A stretch of 52,391 nt of DNA from Actinomycetota bacterium (lineage in GTDB: Bacteria > Actinomycetota > Nitriliruptoria > Nitriliruptorales > Nitriliruptoraceae): contig JAFMLG010000004.1 of NCBI GenBank assembly GCA_017852335.1, positions 1-52,391 on the forward strand, given 5' to 3'. Made by a program: the position numbers and the translations under genes. Below the pieces are notes generated by a model. The model had not been told where the DNA came from, did not search any database, and saw only the letters and a program-made list of their open reading frames with translations. Each line of letters opens with the position of its first letter. The stretch's first letter is position 1. This document shows positions 19,521-28,372 of this stretch, piece after piece.

Positions 19521-19699
19521 GTGCGGTTCCTCTCTCGGCGGTCGCCGGTGTGTCCCACCGGCGCGGACCGGGGCTGCCACCCGCGGTCCGGGGCCCCCAC
19601 GCGGGCGCGCGGGCCGGCCGTGTCGGCGTCGCGCGGTCGCGCGCGCCGGATGCGGCGCCGGTGGCCCGGCGCGTTGTGCCGCGCGGTCGCGGGGTCCGG

Positions 19700-19716
19700 G
19701 GCCCCGGCAGGGGGCC
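19700..19716 (-). terminator. Weak hairpin in the infA-rpmJ spacer
   Basis: GGCCCC / GGGGCC, 6 bp with a 5-nt loop, 26 nt after the infA stop. The rest of the 222-nt spacer is GC-rich with no promoter I can recognise. Confidence 0.3.
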
Positions 19717-19742
19717 GCGGCGCGCCGCGCGGTTGGTGCGGA

Positions 19743-19964
19743 CTACTTGTAGCGGTAGGTGATCCGACCCCGTTCGAGGTCGTAGGGCGAGAGCTCGACC
19801 ACCACCTTGTCGCCGGGGAGGATCCGGATGTAGTGCTGCCGCATCTTCCCGCTGATGTGGGCCAGGACGCTGTGGCCGTTGTCGAGGTCGACGCGGAACT
19901 GGGTGTTGGGCAGTGCCTCGCGCACCGTGCCCTCCACCTGGATCGCGTCCTCCTTGCCTGCCAC
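19743..19964 (-). CDS. infA: Translation initiation factor IF-1
   Basis: 73 residues, exact family length. IF-1 is an S1-type OB-fold protein that blocks the A site during initiation. [27 protein letters not shown] and [15 protein letters not shown] are canonical. GTG start preceded by GGAGGC. Its own promoter lies about 130 nt upstream, after map. Confidence 0.98.
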   Translation of the reverse strand: MAGKEDAIQVEGTVREALPNTQFRVDLDNGHSVLAHISGKMRQHYIRILPGDKVVVELSPYDLERGRITYRYK

Positions 19965-20096
19965 CGTGCCTCCGTGCCGGACCGGCCGGGGCCGGTGCGA
20001 GGGTCGGACCGGGCGCAGCCGAGGACGGCGGACGACCGGGGGCCGACGAACGAGCGCCCTGTCGCGCGGGCCACCGCGCAGCAGGGCGTGGACGGA

Positions 20097-20126
20097 AGGC
20101 TACCGGCTCGGGGGGCGGGCCGGCAA
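20097..20126 (-). promoter_or_regulatory. Promoter of infA-rpmJ
   Basis: Minus strand: -35 TTGCCG (20121-20126), 18-bp spacer, -10 TAGCCT (20097-20102). Located after the map stop, giving an untranslated leader of about 125 nt before infA. Confidence 0.6.
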
Positions 20127-20134
20127 CCCGGCCC
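20117..20134 (-). terminator. Hairpin after map, overlapping the infA -35
   Basis: 7-bp perfect stem GGGCCGG / CCGGCCC with a GTTG loop on the transcript, 37 nt after the map stop. The loop supplies the first bases of the infA -35 hexamer. Confidence 0.45.
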
Positions 20135-20170
20135 GGGGCCGCCCGGCCACCACCGGAGCGCCGGGATCCG

Positions 20171-20965
20171 TCAGGCGGCGACGGGATCCGGCCGGGCCGG
20201 CTCGTCGTCCCGGGCGGTCAGGACCCACGGCCCCTCGGGGGTGATCGCGATCGTGTGCTCCCAGTGGGCGGAGGGGGCCCCGTCCGCCGTCACGACCGTC
20301 CAGCCGTCCTCCAGGGTCAGCGTCTCGGCCGTCCCGAGGTTGAACATCGGCTCGATGGCGATGACGAGCCCCTCGGCCAGCCGCAGGCCCTTCCCGGCCC
20401 GGCCGTAGTTCGGGACCGACGGGGCCTCGTGGAGGTCCCGGCCGACCCCGTGGCCGACGTACTCCCGGACGAGGCCGTAGCCGTGGAGGTCGGCCAGCTC
20501 CTGCACGGCCGCCCCGATGTCCCCGAGGCGGTTGTCGATCCGCGCGGCGTCGATCCCCCGCCACAGCGCCTCGCGGGTCGTGCGGACGAGGTCACGGACC
20601 TCGGGCGACGCGGCGTCCTCGCCGCCGACGATGAGGGTCATCGCCGAGTCCCCGTGGAACCCCTCGACGATGGCGCCGCAGTCGACCGAGATGACCGCGC
20701 CCTCCTCGAGGACGACGTCGGCCGACGGGATGCCGTGGACGATCTCGTGGTCGCGGGAGGTGCAGAGGGTCGCCGGGAACCCGCGGTAGCCCTTGAACGA
20801 CGGCACGGCCCCCGCCCCGACGATGACCTCCTCGGCGATGCGGTCGAGGTCCAGCGTGGTCATCCCCGGCCGGAGCCGGTCGCGGACCGCCTCGTTCGCC
20901 CGGGCGACGACGGCACCGGCGCGGGCCATCGACGCCAGCTCGGCCCCCGACTTGCGGATGATCAC
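20171..20965 (-). CDS. map: Methionine aminopeptidase, type I
   Basis: 264 residues. It removes the initiator Met from nascent proteins. Metal ligands are in VISVDCGAIVEGFHGDSA (two Asp), YVGHGVGRDLHE (His), VIAIEPMF (Glu) and AHWEHTIAI (Glu). The GTG at 20963-20965 overlaps the adk stop (GTGA) and begins VIIRKSGAEL, the family opening; the frame is open upstream only as adk shadow. secY-adk-map is the usual order. Confidence 0.97.
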   Translation of the reverse strand: MIIRKSGAELASMARAGAVVARANEAVRDRLRPGMTTLDLDRIAEEVIVGAGAVPSFKGYRGFPATLCTSRDHEIVHGIPSADVVLEEGAVISVDCGAIVEGFHGDSAMTLIVGGEDAASPEVRDLVRTTREALWRGIDAARIDNRLGDIGAAVQELADLHGYGLVREYVGHGVGRDLHEAPSVPNYGRAGKGLRLAEGLVIAIEPMFNLGTAETLTLEDGWTVVTADGAPSAHWEHTIAITPEGPWVLTARDDEPARPDPVAA

Positions 20966-21627
20966 GAGGCCGGACCCGGGTCGTGCGCCGCGAGGGCGGC
21001 GAGGGCCCGGTCGGTGACCTCGTCGACGGTCCCCGTCGCCTGGACATCGCGGAGCAGTCCCCGCTCCCAGTAGAACCGCTCGAGCGGCTCGGTCTGGGTT
21101 CGGTAGACCTCGAGACGGTTCACGACGACGTCGTCGCGGTCGTCGTCGCGCTGGACGAGCGCGCCGCCGCAGTCGTCGCAGGCGCCCTCGGTCGCCGGCG
21201 GCCGGTGCTCGACGTGGAAGACGCGGCCGCACTCGCCGCAGGTCCGACGTCCGGTCAGGCGGCCGACCAGCTCGTCGCGGTCGACGACCATCCGCAGCAC
21301 GACGTCGATCGGCGTGCCGCGGCCGTCGACCAGCTCCTCCAGGGCCCGGGCCTGCGGGACCGTCCGCGGGAAGCCGTCGAGGAGGAAGCCGGAGACCGCG
21401 TCGGGCTCGTCCAGCCGCCCGCCGACCATGCCGACGATGACGTCGTCCGGGACGAGTTCACCGGCGTCCATGTACCGCTTCGCGGTCGCGCCGAGCTCGG
21501 TGCCCTCGCGGACGTTCGCGCGGAGGATGTCACCGGTCGAGATGTGCGGGACCGCGCGGGCCGCGACGATGCGCTCCGCCTGGGTGCCCTTGCCGGCACC
21601 CGGGGGTCCGAGGAGGACGATCCGCAC
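20962..21627 (-). CDS. adk: Adenylate kinase with four-cysteine lid
   Basis: 221 residues. It equilibrates ATP + AMP with 2 ADP. The P-loop is LLGPPGAGKGTQ, the AMP site has STGDILRANV and FLLDGFPRT, and the lid has GRRTCGECGRVFHVEH followed by ACDDCGG: four cysteines in CxxC pairs, a zinc-binding long lid. Most well-known actinobacteria have a short lid, so this is notable. GTG start at 21625-21627 with GGGAGG upstream; the open frame beyond is shadow of secY. Confidence 0.97.
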   Translation of the reverse strand: MRIVLLGPPGAGKGTQAERIVAARAVPHISTGDILRANVREGTELGATAKRYMDAGELVPDDVIVGMVGGRLDEPDAVSGFLLDGFPRTVPQARALEELVDGRGTPIDVVLRMVVDRDELVGRLTGRRTCGECGRVFHVEHRPPATEGACDDCGGALVQRDDDRDDVVVNRLEVYRTQTEPLERFYWERGLLRDVQATGTVDEVTDRALAALAAHDPGPAS

Positions 21628-21641
21628 GGCCCCGCCTCCCT

Positions 21642-22922
21642 TCAGCCGATGAAGCCCTCGTAGTTCCGCTGGAGCAGCTGGCTCTCGACCTGCTGCGCGG
21701 TCTGGAGGGCGACGCCGACCATGATCAGCAGGCTGACGCCGCCCAGCGGGAACGCCTGGATGTTCGCGACCGCGAGGAGCACGAACGGCAGCACCGCCAC
21801 GGCCGCGAGGTACAGCGATCCCGGCAGGGTGATGCGCGTGAGCACGCGGTCGAGGAACTCGGCCGTCTGCCGGCCGGGCCGGATGCCGGGCACGAACCCG
21901 CCGTACCGCTGCATGTTGTCGGCGATCTCGACGGGGTTGAACGTGATCGCCGCGTAGAAGTACGCGAAGAACACGGTCAGGACCGCGAAGACGCCGATGA
22001 AGACGGGACTGGACGCGTCGCTGAGGTTCGCGTCCACCCACTGCTGGACCGACGCGCTGCCCGAGAGCGAGGCCCCGAGCGCCGGCAGGTACAGCAGCGA
22101 CGAGGCGAAGATGACCGGGATGACCCCGGACTGGTTCACCTTCAGCGGGATGTACGTCGACTGCCCGCCGACCGTCCGGCGGCCGACCTGCCGTCGGGCG
22201 TACTGGACGGGGATGCGGCGCTGGCCCATCTCCATGAAGACGACGGCGACGGTGAGCAGGACGCCCATGCCGAGCACACCGACGACCCAGCCCCAGCCGT
22301 TCGAGACCCGGACGATCTGGAGCTGCGACGGGAACTGGCTGATGATCGAGACGTAGATCAGCAGCGACATCCCGTTCCCGACCCCACGGGCCGTGATCAG
22401 CTCCCCGAGCCACATGATCACGGCGGTGCCGGCGGTCAGGGTCATCACCGCGACGATGACGGTCGCGGTCCCGGCCCCCGGCATCACGTCGACGCCGTTG
22501 AAGGCGGCGCCGTTCCGGGCCAGCGCGACCAGGGTCGAGGACTGGATCAGGGCCAGGGCGATGGCCGAGTACCGCGTGTACTGCGTGATGCGCCGGCGCC
22601 CCTGCTCGCCCTCGCGGGAGAGCTCCTCGAGCCGCGGGATCACGACCGTGAGCAGCTGGATCACGATGCTGGCCGTGATGTACGGCATCACGCCGAGGGC
22701 GAACACCGCCATCTGCTGCAGCGCACCGCCGGCGAAGACGTTGATGATGCCGACGATGTTCGCCGCCGCCGCGCCGGCCGTCGCGTCCCGGAGGATGTCG
22801 ATGTCGACGCCGGGGACCGGGATCCAGGCCCCGACCCGGTACGCGACGATCATCGCGAACGTGAACAGCATCTTGCGGCGCAGCTCCGGCACGCGGGCCG
22901 CGTTCGCGAACGCTCTGAGCAT
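21642..22922 (-). CDS. secY: Protein translocase subunit SecY
   Basis: 426 residues, ten hydrophobic segments. SecY forms the Sec channel in the plasma membrane. Segments can be seen from residue 18 (MLFTFAMIVAYRVGAWIPVPG) to the last near 375-395; the plug and the cytoplasmic loops with RRITQYTRY and the QVGRRTVGGQSTYIPLKVN stretch are typical. ATG start with GAGGCGG upstream. Follows rplO; a hairpin occupies the 85-nt spacer. Confidence 0.98.
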   Translation of the reverse strand: MLRAFANAARVPELRRKMLFTFAMIVAYRVGAWIPVPGVDIDILRDATAGAAAANIVGIINVFAGGALQQMAVFALGVMPYITASIVIQLLTVVIPRLEELSREGEQGRRRITQYTRYSAIALALIQSSTLVALARNGAAFNGVDVMPGAGTATVIVAVMTLTAGTAVIMWLGELITARGVGNGMSLLIYVSIISQFPSQLQIVRVSNGWGWVVGVLGMGVLLTVAVVFMEMGQRRIPVQYARRQVGRRTVGGQSTYIPLKVNQSGVIPVIFASSLLYLPALGASLSGSASVQQWVDANLSDASSPVFIGVFAVLTVFFAYFYAAITFNPVEIADNMQRYGGFVPGIRPGRQTAEFLDRVLTRITLPGSLYLAAVAVLPFVLLAVANIQAFPLGGVSLLIMVGVALQTAQQVESQLLQRNYEGFIG

Positions 22923-22967
22923 CGCCGCCTCGCTCGGGACCGGGGACCGCCGCTGGCCGGAGGCGCC

Positions 22968-22995
22968 GTCCCGTGCCCCCGCGGGGCGCCGGGAC
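22968..22995 (-). promoter_or_regulatory. Hairpin in the rplO-secY spacer
   Basis: Outer stem GTCCCG / CGGGAC and inner stem GCCCC / GGGGC around a GCG loop, 12 nt after the rplO stop. It could lower secY expression relative to the ribosomal genes. Confidence 0.4.
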
Positions 22996-23007
22996 GACGG
23001 TACCGGT

Positions 23008-23445
23008 TCAGCGGACGGTGCCGCCGGCCGCCTCGATCTTGGTCCGCGCCGTCGCGCTGACCGCCTCGACCTCGACCGTCAGCGCCTTCGTGAGCTCGCC
23101 GTGGCCGAGGACCTTCACCGGACGTCCGCGCTTCACGAGGCCGCGCTCGCGGAGGAGCGCGGTCGTGACCTCGTCTCCGGCGGTGAACGCCTCGTCGAGG
23201 CGGCTGAGGTTGATGACGGCCGAGACGACCTTGTCGGGGTTCTTGAACCCGCGCCGCTTCGGCTGGCGCCGGATCAGCGGCATCTGCCCGCCCTCGAACC
23301 CGGCGGGCACGTTGCCGCGCGCGCCGGTGCCCTTGGTGCCGCGGCCGGCCGTCTTCCCGCCCTTGCCGGCGTCGCCCCGCCCGACGCGCTTGCGTCGGTG
23401 GGTGGCGCCCGCGGCGGGCTTCAGGTGGTGGAGCCTCGTCGTCAC
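23008..23445 (-). CDS. rplO: Ribosomal protein L15
   Basis: 145 residues. L15 is a late-assembly 50S protein. [31 protein letters not shown] and GGQMPLIRRQPKRRGF are canonical. The GTG at 23443-23445 was chosen because TTRLHHLKP is the expected opening; it lies 2 nt after the rpmD stop. The longer open frame upstream is shadow of the rpmD repeat tail. Confidence 0.96.
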   Translation of the reverse strand: MTTRLHHLKPAAGATHRRKRVGRGDAGKGGKTAGRGTKGTGARGNVPAGFEGGQMPLIRRQPKRRGFKNPDKVVSAVINLSRLDEAFTAGDEVTTALLRERGLVKRGRPVKVLGHGELTKALTVEVEAVSATARTKIEAAGGTVR

Positions 23446-23447
23446 GG

Positions 23448-23882
23448 TCAGCCCTTCCCGCCCGTGGCCTTCTTGGTGGCCTTCTTGGTGGCCTTCTTCG
23501 CCGGCGCCTTCTTCGCGGCCGGCGCCTTCTTCGTCGCGGTCGCCTTCTTCGCCGGCGCCTTCTTCGCGGCCGGCGCCTTCTTCGCGGCCGGCGCCTTCTT
23601 CGCGGCGGTCGCCTTCTTCACGGCCGGCGCCTTCTTCGCGGCCGGCGCCGCCTCGGCGGGCGCCGCCGCCGGCGCGGCCGTGGACGTCGCGGCGACCGCG
23701 GCCGTCGTCTCGACGGCGACGAGGTGCGCGACGCGCCGGACCATGCCCCGGACGTCCGGCGAGTCCGGCCGGACGACGCTGTGGCGGATGCGGCGCAGTC
23801 CGAGCGACCGGACCGTCGCGCGCTGCGCGTCGGTCCCGCCGATCACGGACCGGACCTGGGTGATGCGGAGCATGCCGGACAT
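23448..23882 (-). CDS. rpmD: Ribosomal protein L30 with histone H1-like Lys/Ala/Pro tail
   Basis: 144 residues, more than twice the usual 58-62. The first 62 or so are a normal L30 ([29 protein letters not shown], then [10 protein letters not shown]). The rest is a low-complexity linker followed by about ten [12 protein letters not shown] repeats ending [12 protein letters not shown]. Such tails are known from histone H1 and from the HU/HupB and some DNA-binding proteins of actinobacteria, not as a standard part of L30. The repeats are in one frame with no stop or shift. ATG overlaps the rpsE stop by 1 nt, as in a normal rpsE-rpmD-rplO order. Confidence 0.93.
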   Translation of the reverse strand: MSGMLRITQVRSVIGGTDAQRATVRSLGLRRIRHSVVRPDSPDVRGMVRRVAHLVAVETTAAVAATSTAAPAAAPAEAAPAAKKAPAVKKATAAKKAPAAKKAPAAKKAPAKKATATKKAPAAKKAPAKKATKKATKKATGGKG

Positions 23883-24475
23883 CAGCGACCCCCGGCGAGC
23901 GTCTCGAGCATCGCCCGCGGCGCCACGTCCTCGACGGCCTTGTCACGGAGCGCCGCGACCTGCTTCGCGGAGCGGAGGTCCTTCAGCCCGGCGATCGTGG
24001 CGTGCACGACGTTGATCGGGTTCGAGGTCCCGAGCGACTTCGCGAGCAGGTCGGCGATGCCGGCCGCCTCCACGACGGCCCGGACGGGACCGCCGGCGAT
24101 GACCCCGGTACCCGGCGAGGCAGGACGCAGCATCACGCGCCCGGCGCCGGCCCGACCCTGGACCGGGTGGACGATCGTCGAGCCGACCATCGGGACGGTG
24201 AAGAAGTTCTTCTTCGCCTCCTCGACGCCCTTCTGGATGGCCGACTGGACCTCGCGGGCCTTGCCGAGCCCGACGCCGACCGTGCCCTTGCCGTCACCGA
24301 CGACGACGAGGGCCGTGAACTGGAAGCGGCGTCCGCCCTTCACGACCTTCGCGACACGGTTGACGGCGACGACGCGCTCGTCGTACTGCTCGCGCTCCTG
24401 CTCGCGACCGCGGCCACGGCGGTCGCCGGGCCCACGCCCGCGGCCGGGGCCGCCGCCTCGCTGGTTCGCTGCCAT
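23882..24475 (-). CDS. rpsE: Ribosomal protein S5
   Basis: 197 residues. S5 helps decoding accuracy and the 30S mRNA channel. The S5 N-domain [27 protein letters not shown] and [11 protein letters not shown] are canonical, with [21 protein letters not shown] in the C-domain. An Arg/Gly-rich segment fills the first 30 residues. ATG start with GAGGAGCG upstream. Confidence 0.98.
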   Translation of the reverse strand: MAANQRGGGPGRGRGPGDRRGRGREQEREQYDERVVAVNRVAKVVKGGRRFQFTALVVVGDGKGTVGVGLGKAREVQSAIQKGVEEAKKNFFTVPMVGSTIVHPVQGRAGAGRVMLRPASPGTGVIAGGPVRAVVEAAGIADLLAKSLGTSNPINVVHATIAGLKDLRSAKQVAALRDKAVEDVAPRAMLETLAGGR

Positions 24476-24494
24476 GTGATCGCTCCTCGTGCCG

Positions 24495-24857
24495 TCAGAA
24501 GGTCAGTCCGGCCTCGCGCGCACCCTCGGCGAGGGACGCGACGCGGCCGGCGTAGCGGTTACCACCGCGGTCGAACACGCAGGCGGTGACGCCCGCGGCC
24601 ACCGCGCGCTCCCCGAGGAGCGCCCCGACCCGGCGGGCGACGGCGGTCTTCCCGCCCTCGCCGTCGGTCGGGACGCCGGCCTCGCGCGACGACGCGGCGG
24701 CGACGGTGTGCCCGCGCCGGTCGTCGATCAGCTGCGCGTAGATGTGCGCGTTGCTGCGGTACACGGAGAGGCGCGGTCGCTCCGCGGTGCCCGTGATGCG
24801 GCGCCGCAGGGAGACGTGGCGCCGCCGACGGGCGGCCCGCTTCTCGGTCGTGTGCAT
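24495..24857 (-). CDS. rplR: Ribosomal protein L18
   Basis: 120 residues. L18 binds 5S rRNA with L5. [34 protein letters not shown] and the ending [24 protein letters not shown] are canonical. ATG start with GGAGGACTCC upstream; between rplF and rpsE. Confidence 0.97.
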   Translation of the reverse strand: MHTTEKRAARRRRHVSLRRRITGTAERPRLSVYRSNAHIYAQLIDDRRGHTVAAASSREAGVPTDGEGGKTAVARRVGALLGERAVAAGVTACVFDRGGNRYAGRVASLAEGAREAGLTF

Positions 24858-24892
24858 CGGAGTCCTCCTGGCGGGGGGTGAGCCCCGCGACG

Positions 24893-25432
24893 TCAGCGGC
24901 CCGCGGCCTTGCCCGCCTTGCGCTTGACGACCTCGTCCTCGTACCGGATGCCCTTGCCCTTGTACGGCTCGGGGGGTCGGACGCGCCGGATGTCCGCCGC
25001 GACCTGCCCGACGAGCGCCTTGTCGATGCCCGAGACGACGATCCGCGTCGGCGCCGGGACCTCGAACGAGATGCCCTCCAGGGCGGCGATGCGGACCGGG
25101 TGCGAGAACCCGACCTGGAGCTCGAGGTCACGACCCTTCAGCGCCGCGCGGTACCCGACGCCGACCATGTCGAGCGTGATGGTGTAGCCGTCCGTGACGC
25201 CGGTGACCATGTTCGCGATGAGCGACCGGACCAGGCCGTGACGCGACCGCTCGCGCGGCGAGTCACCGGCCCGCTCGACGACGAGCTGCTCGCCGTCCGC
25301 ACGGATCGAGACGCCCGAGGGCATCGTGGCCTCGAGCTGGCCCTTGGGCCCCTTGACACGGACGTGGAGACCGTCGATGGCGGTCTCGACGCCCGAGGGG
25401 ACCGGGACGGGGTTCCTACCGATGCGCGACAT
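24893..25432 (-). CDS. rplF: Ribosomal protein L6
   Basis: 179 residues. L6 lies near the GTPase-associated centre of the 50[26 protein letters not shown], the L6 repeat with [11 protein letters not shown], and the C-terminal [21 protein letters not shown] signature are canonical. ATG start 10 nt after rpsH. Confidence 0.98.
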   Translation of the reverse strand: MSRIGRNPVPVPSGVETAIDGLHVRVKGPKGQLEATMPSGVSIRADGEQLVVERAGDSPRERSRHGLVRSLIANMVTGVTDGYTITLDMVGVGYRAALKGRDLELQVGFSHPVRIAALEGISFEVPAPTRIVVSGIDKALVGQVAADIRRVRPPEPYKGKGIRYEDEVVKRKAGKAAGR

Positions 25433-25442
25433 GGCTACCTCG

Positions 25443-25841
25443 TCACCACACGTAGGCGACGAGCTCGCCGCCGAGGCCGCGCTTCCGCGCGGTCCGGTCG
25501 GTGACGAGCCCCTCGTTGGTGGACAGGATGGCGACGCCGAGGCCCCCCAGCACGCGGGGGATCTCGGTCCGCTTGACGTAGACGCGCAGCCCGGGCTTCG
25601 AGATGCGGCGCAGGCCCGCGATGACGCGCTCGCGGTTCGGGCCGTACTTCAGGCGCATGGTCAGGGTGGCCTGGGGCTCGGTCGGCTCCACCGACCACCC
25701 CGCGATGTAGCCCTCGTCCGCGAGGACGGCGGCGATGGCCGCCTTCATCCGGGACGACGGCATCGTCACCGTGTCGTGGTACGCGAGCGACGCGTTGCGG
25801 ACACGCGTGAGCATGTCGGCGACGGGGTCGGTCATCGTCAT
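25443..25841 (-). CDS. rpsH: Ribosomal protein S8
   Basis: 132 residues. S8 binds helix 21 of 16S rRNA and is the spc-operon repressor in E. coli. [47 protein letters not shown] and the terminal GGELVAYVW are canonical. Two ATGs are possible (MTMTDP); the first, at 25839-25841, is given. The spacer upstream holds one copy of the CCGCACCACCG motif. Confidence 0.98.
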   Translation of the reverse strand: MTMTDPVADMLTRVRNASLAYHDTVTMPSSRMKAAIAAVLADEGYIAGWSVEPTEPQATLTMRLKYGPNRERVIAGLRRISKPGLRVYVKRTEIPRVLGGLGVAILSTNEGLVTDRTARKRGLGGELVAYVW

Positions 25842-25940
25842 CGGTCTGGCTCCATCGGGGTTGCGGGGCCCTGCCCCGTACTTCCCTTCGAGGTCGGTGG
25901 TGCGGTCGTGGCCGGCACCCGGGCGGGCGCCGGGGTGCGG

Positions 25941-26126
25941 CTACCAGCTGGCCTTCTGGACGCCCGGCAGCTCGCCGGCGTGGGCCATCTCGCGCAGGCA
26001 GATCCGGCAGAGGCGGAACCGCTGGTAGACCGACCGGGGTCGGCCGCAGCGCTGGCACCGCGTGTACTCGCGGACCTTGAACCGCGAGCCGCGCTTCTGG
26101 GCCGCGATCTTGGACTTCTTCGCCAT
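25941..26126 (-). CDS. rpsN: Ribosomal protein S14, short zinc-binding type
   Basis: 61 residues. This is the type Z (C-plus) S14: [27 protein letters not shown], then [22 protein letters not shown]. The four cysteines Cys24/27 and Cys40/43 form a zinc site. Assembles in the 30S head. ATG start 1 nt after rplE; spc operon. Confidence 0.98.
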   Translation of the reverse strand: MAKKSKIAAQKRGSRFKVREYTRCQRCGRPRSVYQRFRLCRICLREMAHAGELPGVQKASW

Positions 26127-26127
26127 G

Positions 26128-26706
26128 TCAGGCCTCCTGGCTGCGGACGAACGGGAACCCGAACGCGTCGAGGAGCGCGCGGGCCTGCTCGTCGGTGGTC
26201 GCCGTGGTGACGATCGTGACGTCCATGCCCCGGACGGCGTCGACCTGGTCGTACCGGACCTCGGGGAACACCAGCTGCTCCGTGAGGCCGAACGTGTAGT
26301 TCCCCGCGCCGTCGAACGACCGCGGGTTCATGCCGCGGAAGTCGCGGATGCGCGGGAGCGCGACCGTGATGACGCGGTCGAGGAACTCCCACATCCGGTC
26401 GCCGCGGAGCGTGACCTTGATCCCGATCGGCATGCCCTCGCGCAGCTTGAAGGCCGCGATGGACTTCCGGGCGCGGTTCACGCGGGGCTTCTGCCCGGTG
26501 ATGGCGGCCAGGTCCCGCATCGCGCCGTCCAGCGCCTTCGAGTCGGTGATCGTCTCGCCGAGGCCGACGTTCACGACGATCTTCTCGAAGCGGGGCGTCT
26601 GCATCACGTTCGCGAGCCCGAGCTGGGTGCGCAGCGCCGGCGCCACCTCGTCGAGGTAGCGGCGCTTGAGGCGCGGCACGGGCCGTGCGGCGGTCGCGGT
26701 GCTCAT
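26128..26706 (-). CDS. rplE: Ribosomal protein L5
   Basis: 192 residues. L5 binds 5S rRNA in the central protuberance. [65 protein letters not shown] and [20 protein letters not shown] are canonical. ATG start with a modest ribosome binding site; 31 nt after rplX. Confidence 0.98.
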   Translation of the reverse strand: MSTATAARPVPRLKRRYLDEVAPALRTQLGLANVMQTPRFEKIVVNVGLGETITDSKALDGAMRDLAAITGQKPRVNRARKSIAAFKLREGMPIGIKVTLRGDRMWEFLDRVITVALPRIRDFRGMNPRSFDGAGNYTFGLTEQLVFPEVRYDQVDAVRGMDVTIVTTATTDEQARALLDAFGFPFVRSQEA

Positions 26707-26737
26707 CGTGGGGTCCTGGGGTCGCGGTTCGGGCGGC

Positions 26738-27067
26738 TCAGAAGGTCGCGCTGCAGCGCTTGCAGACGCGGGACTTGCTGCGGCGGTCGCCCTCGGTCTC
26801 GTAGGCGAAGCCGACGCGGGTCGCCTCGCCGCAGGACGGGCAGACCGGCATGACGTTGCTGAGGTGGACGGGGGCCTCCATCTCGACGATGCCGCCCTCG
26901 TCCACGCCCGACGCCGTCTGGCGGGGACGCTGGTGCTTCTTGACGCGGTTGACGCCCTCGACGAGGACGCGGTCGCGGCCCCGGAGGACGCGGACGACGC
27001 GACCGGAGCGGCCGCGGTCCTTCCCCGCGATGACCTTGACCTCGTCGTCCTTGCGGATCCGCTCCAT
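26738..27067 (-). CDS. rplX: Ribosomal protein L24 with zinc-ribbon end
   Basis: 109 residues. L24 is one of two initiators of 50S assembly. The KOW part is [24 protein letters not shown]; the C-terminal part has [12 protein letters not shown] and VCKRCSATF, a two-CxxC ribbon. The ATG at 27065-27067 overlaps the rplN stop by 1 nt and fits the family start; 64 extra open codons upstream are rplN shadow. Confidence 0.97.
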   Translation of the reverse strand: MERIRKDDEVKVIAGKDRGRSGRVVRVLRGRDRVLVEGVNRVKKHQRPRQTASGVDEGGIVEMEAPVHLSNVMPVCPSCGEATRVGFAYETEGDRRSKSRVCKRCSATF

Positions 27068-27435
27068 CACAGCACCTCCGGTGCCAGCGAGATGATGCGC
27101 ATGAACTTCGCGTCCCGGAGCTCGCGGGCGACGGGACCGAAGATGCGGGTCCCCCGCGGCGTGCCGTCGGGGCGGATGATCACGCAGGCGTTGTCGTCGA
27201 ACCGGATGTACGAGCCGTCCGGACGGCGGCGCTCCTTGGTGGTCCGGACGACGACGCACCGGACGACCTCGCCCTTCTTGACGTTGGCCGAGGGGATCGC
27301 CTGCTTCACGGTGCCGATGAAGACGTCACCGAGCGACGCGTACCGGCGGTTGGACCCGCCGAGCACGCGGATGCAGAGCACCTCGCGCGCGCCCGAGTTG
27401 TCGGCCACGCCGAGCCGCGATTCGGTCTGGATCAT
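27067..27435 (-). CDS. rplN: Ribosomal protein L14
   Basis: 122 residues, exact family length. L14 contributes to an intersubunit bridge. [53 protein letters not shown] and [26 protein letters not shown] are canonical. ATG start with GAGAGGGA upstream; a CCGCACCACCG copy lies 29 nt before it. Confidence 0.98.
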   Translation of the reverse strand: MIQTESRLGVADNSGAREVLCIRVLGGSNRRYASLGDVFIGTVKQAIPSANVKKGEVVRCVVVRTTKERRRPDGSYIRFDDNACVIIRPDGTPRGTRIFGPVARELRDAKFMRIISLAPEVL

Positions 27436-27475
27436 CGGTCCCTCTCCGTCCCCGTGGGGCGGTCGGTGGTGCGGG

Positions 27476-27742
27476 TCAGACGGCGCGCTCGACGACCTCG
27501 ACGAGGCGCCAGCGCTTCAGCTTGGACATCGGCCGCGTCTCGGCGATGCGGACCGTGTCCCCGACCTTGGCGTCGTTCACCTCGTCGTGGGCGTGGTACC
27601 GCTTCGAGACCCGGATGGTCTTGCCGTACAGGCGGTGGGTCGTCGTGCGGTCGACGCGGACGATGATGGTCTTGTCCTGGACGTCGGACACCACCACGCC
27701 CTGCCGCTCCTTGCGGACCCCGCGCTCGTCGGATGCCGTCAT
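27476..27742 (-). CDS. rpsQ: Ribosomal protein S17
   Basis: 88 residues. S17 is a primary 16S-binding OB-fold protein. [43 protein letters not shown] and [27 protein letters not shown] are canonical. ATG start 2 nt after rpmC. Confidence 0.97.
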   Translation of the reverse strand: MTASDERGVRKERQGVVVSDVQDKTIIVRVDRTTTHRLYGKTIRVSKRYHAHDEVNDAKVGDTVRIAETRPMSKLKRWRLVEVVERAV

Positions 27743-27744
27743 GG

Positions 27745-27954
27745 TCAGACCCTCCCGCGCGCGGCGGCGATCTCGCGCTCGCGCATCACCGTCAGGACCC
27801 GCGCGATGTCGCGCCGGACGCGGCTCAGGCGTCGCGGGTCGTCCAGCTGGCCGGTCACGGCCTGGAAGCGGAGGTTGAACAGCTCCTCCTTCGCCTCGGC
27901 GTAGCGCTGGCGCAGCTCGTCGTCCGGGAGCTCCCGGAGCTCGGTCGCGGTCAT
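27745..27954 (-). CDS. rpmC: Ribosomal protein L29
   Basis: 69 residues. L29 lies at the peptide exit and helps dock trigger factor and [30 protein letters not shown] and the [15 protein letters not shown] ending are canonical. ATG start 1 nt after rplP. Confidence 0.96.
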   Translation of the reverse strand: MTATELRELPDDELRQRYAEAKEELFNLRFQAVTGQLDDPRRLSRVRRDIARVLTVMREREIAAARGRV

Positions 27955-27955
27955 C

Positions 27956-28372
27956 TCAGGCGTCCTCCCGACTCACGAACCTGGTGCCGACCGGCAGCTT
28001 GTGGGCCGCCTTCCGCAGCGCCTCGCGGGCGAGCTCGGGCGGGACGCCGCCGATCTCGAACATGACGCGCCCCGGCTTCACCGCCGCGACCCAGTGGTCC
28101 GGCGCACCCTTCCCGGACCCCATCCGGGTCTCGAGCGGCTTCCGGGTGATGGAGCGGTCCGGGAAGATCGTGATCCGGATCTTCCCGCCGCGCTTCACCG
28201 CACGGGTCATGGCGATACGGGCGGCCTCGATCTGCCGCGCCGTGATCCAGCCCGGCGTCGTCGCCATCAGGCCGAAGTCGCCGACGTGCACCTCGGTGTG
28301 CCCCGTCGAGAGGCCCTTGAGGGGCCGCGGACGGTGCTGCTTGCGGTGCCGGACGCGCTTGGGGGACAGCAT
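27956..28372 (-). CDS. rplP: Ribosomal protein L16
   Basis: 138 residues. L16 lies close to the A-site tRNA and is needed for peptidyl transfer. [45 protein letters not shown] and [23 protein letters not shown] are canonical. ATG overlaps the rpsC stop by 1 nt. Confidence 0.98.
   Translation of the reverse strand: MLSPKRVRHRKQHRPRPLKGLSTGHTEVHVGDFGLMATTPGWITARQIEAARIAMTRAVKRGGKIRITIFPDRSITRKPLETRMGSGKGAPDHWVAAVKPGRVMFEIGGVPPELAREALRKAAHKLPVGTRFVSREDA

Noticed and set aside
23460-23650. Short direct repeats that could be taken for a CRISPR or satellite array
   Set aside because: They are codon-level repeats of AAKKAP in frame with rpmD, with no unique spacers.
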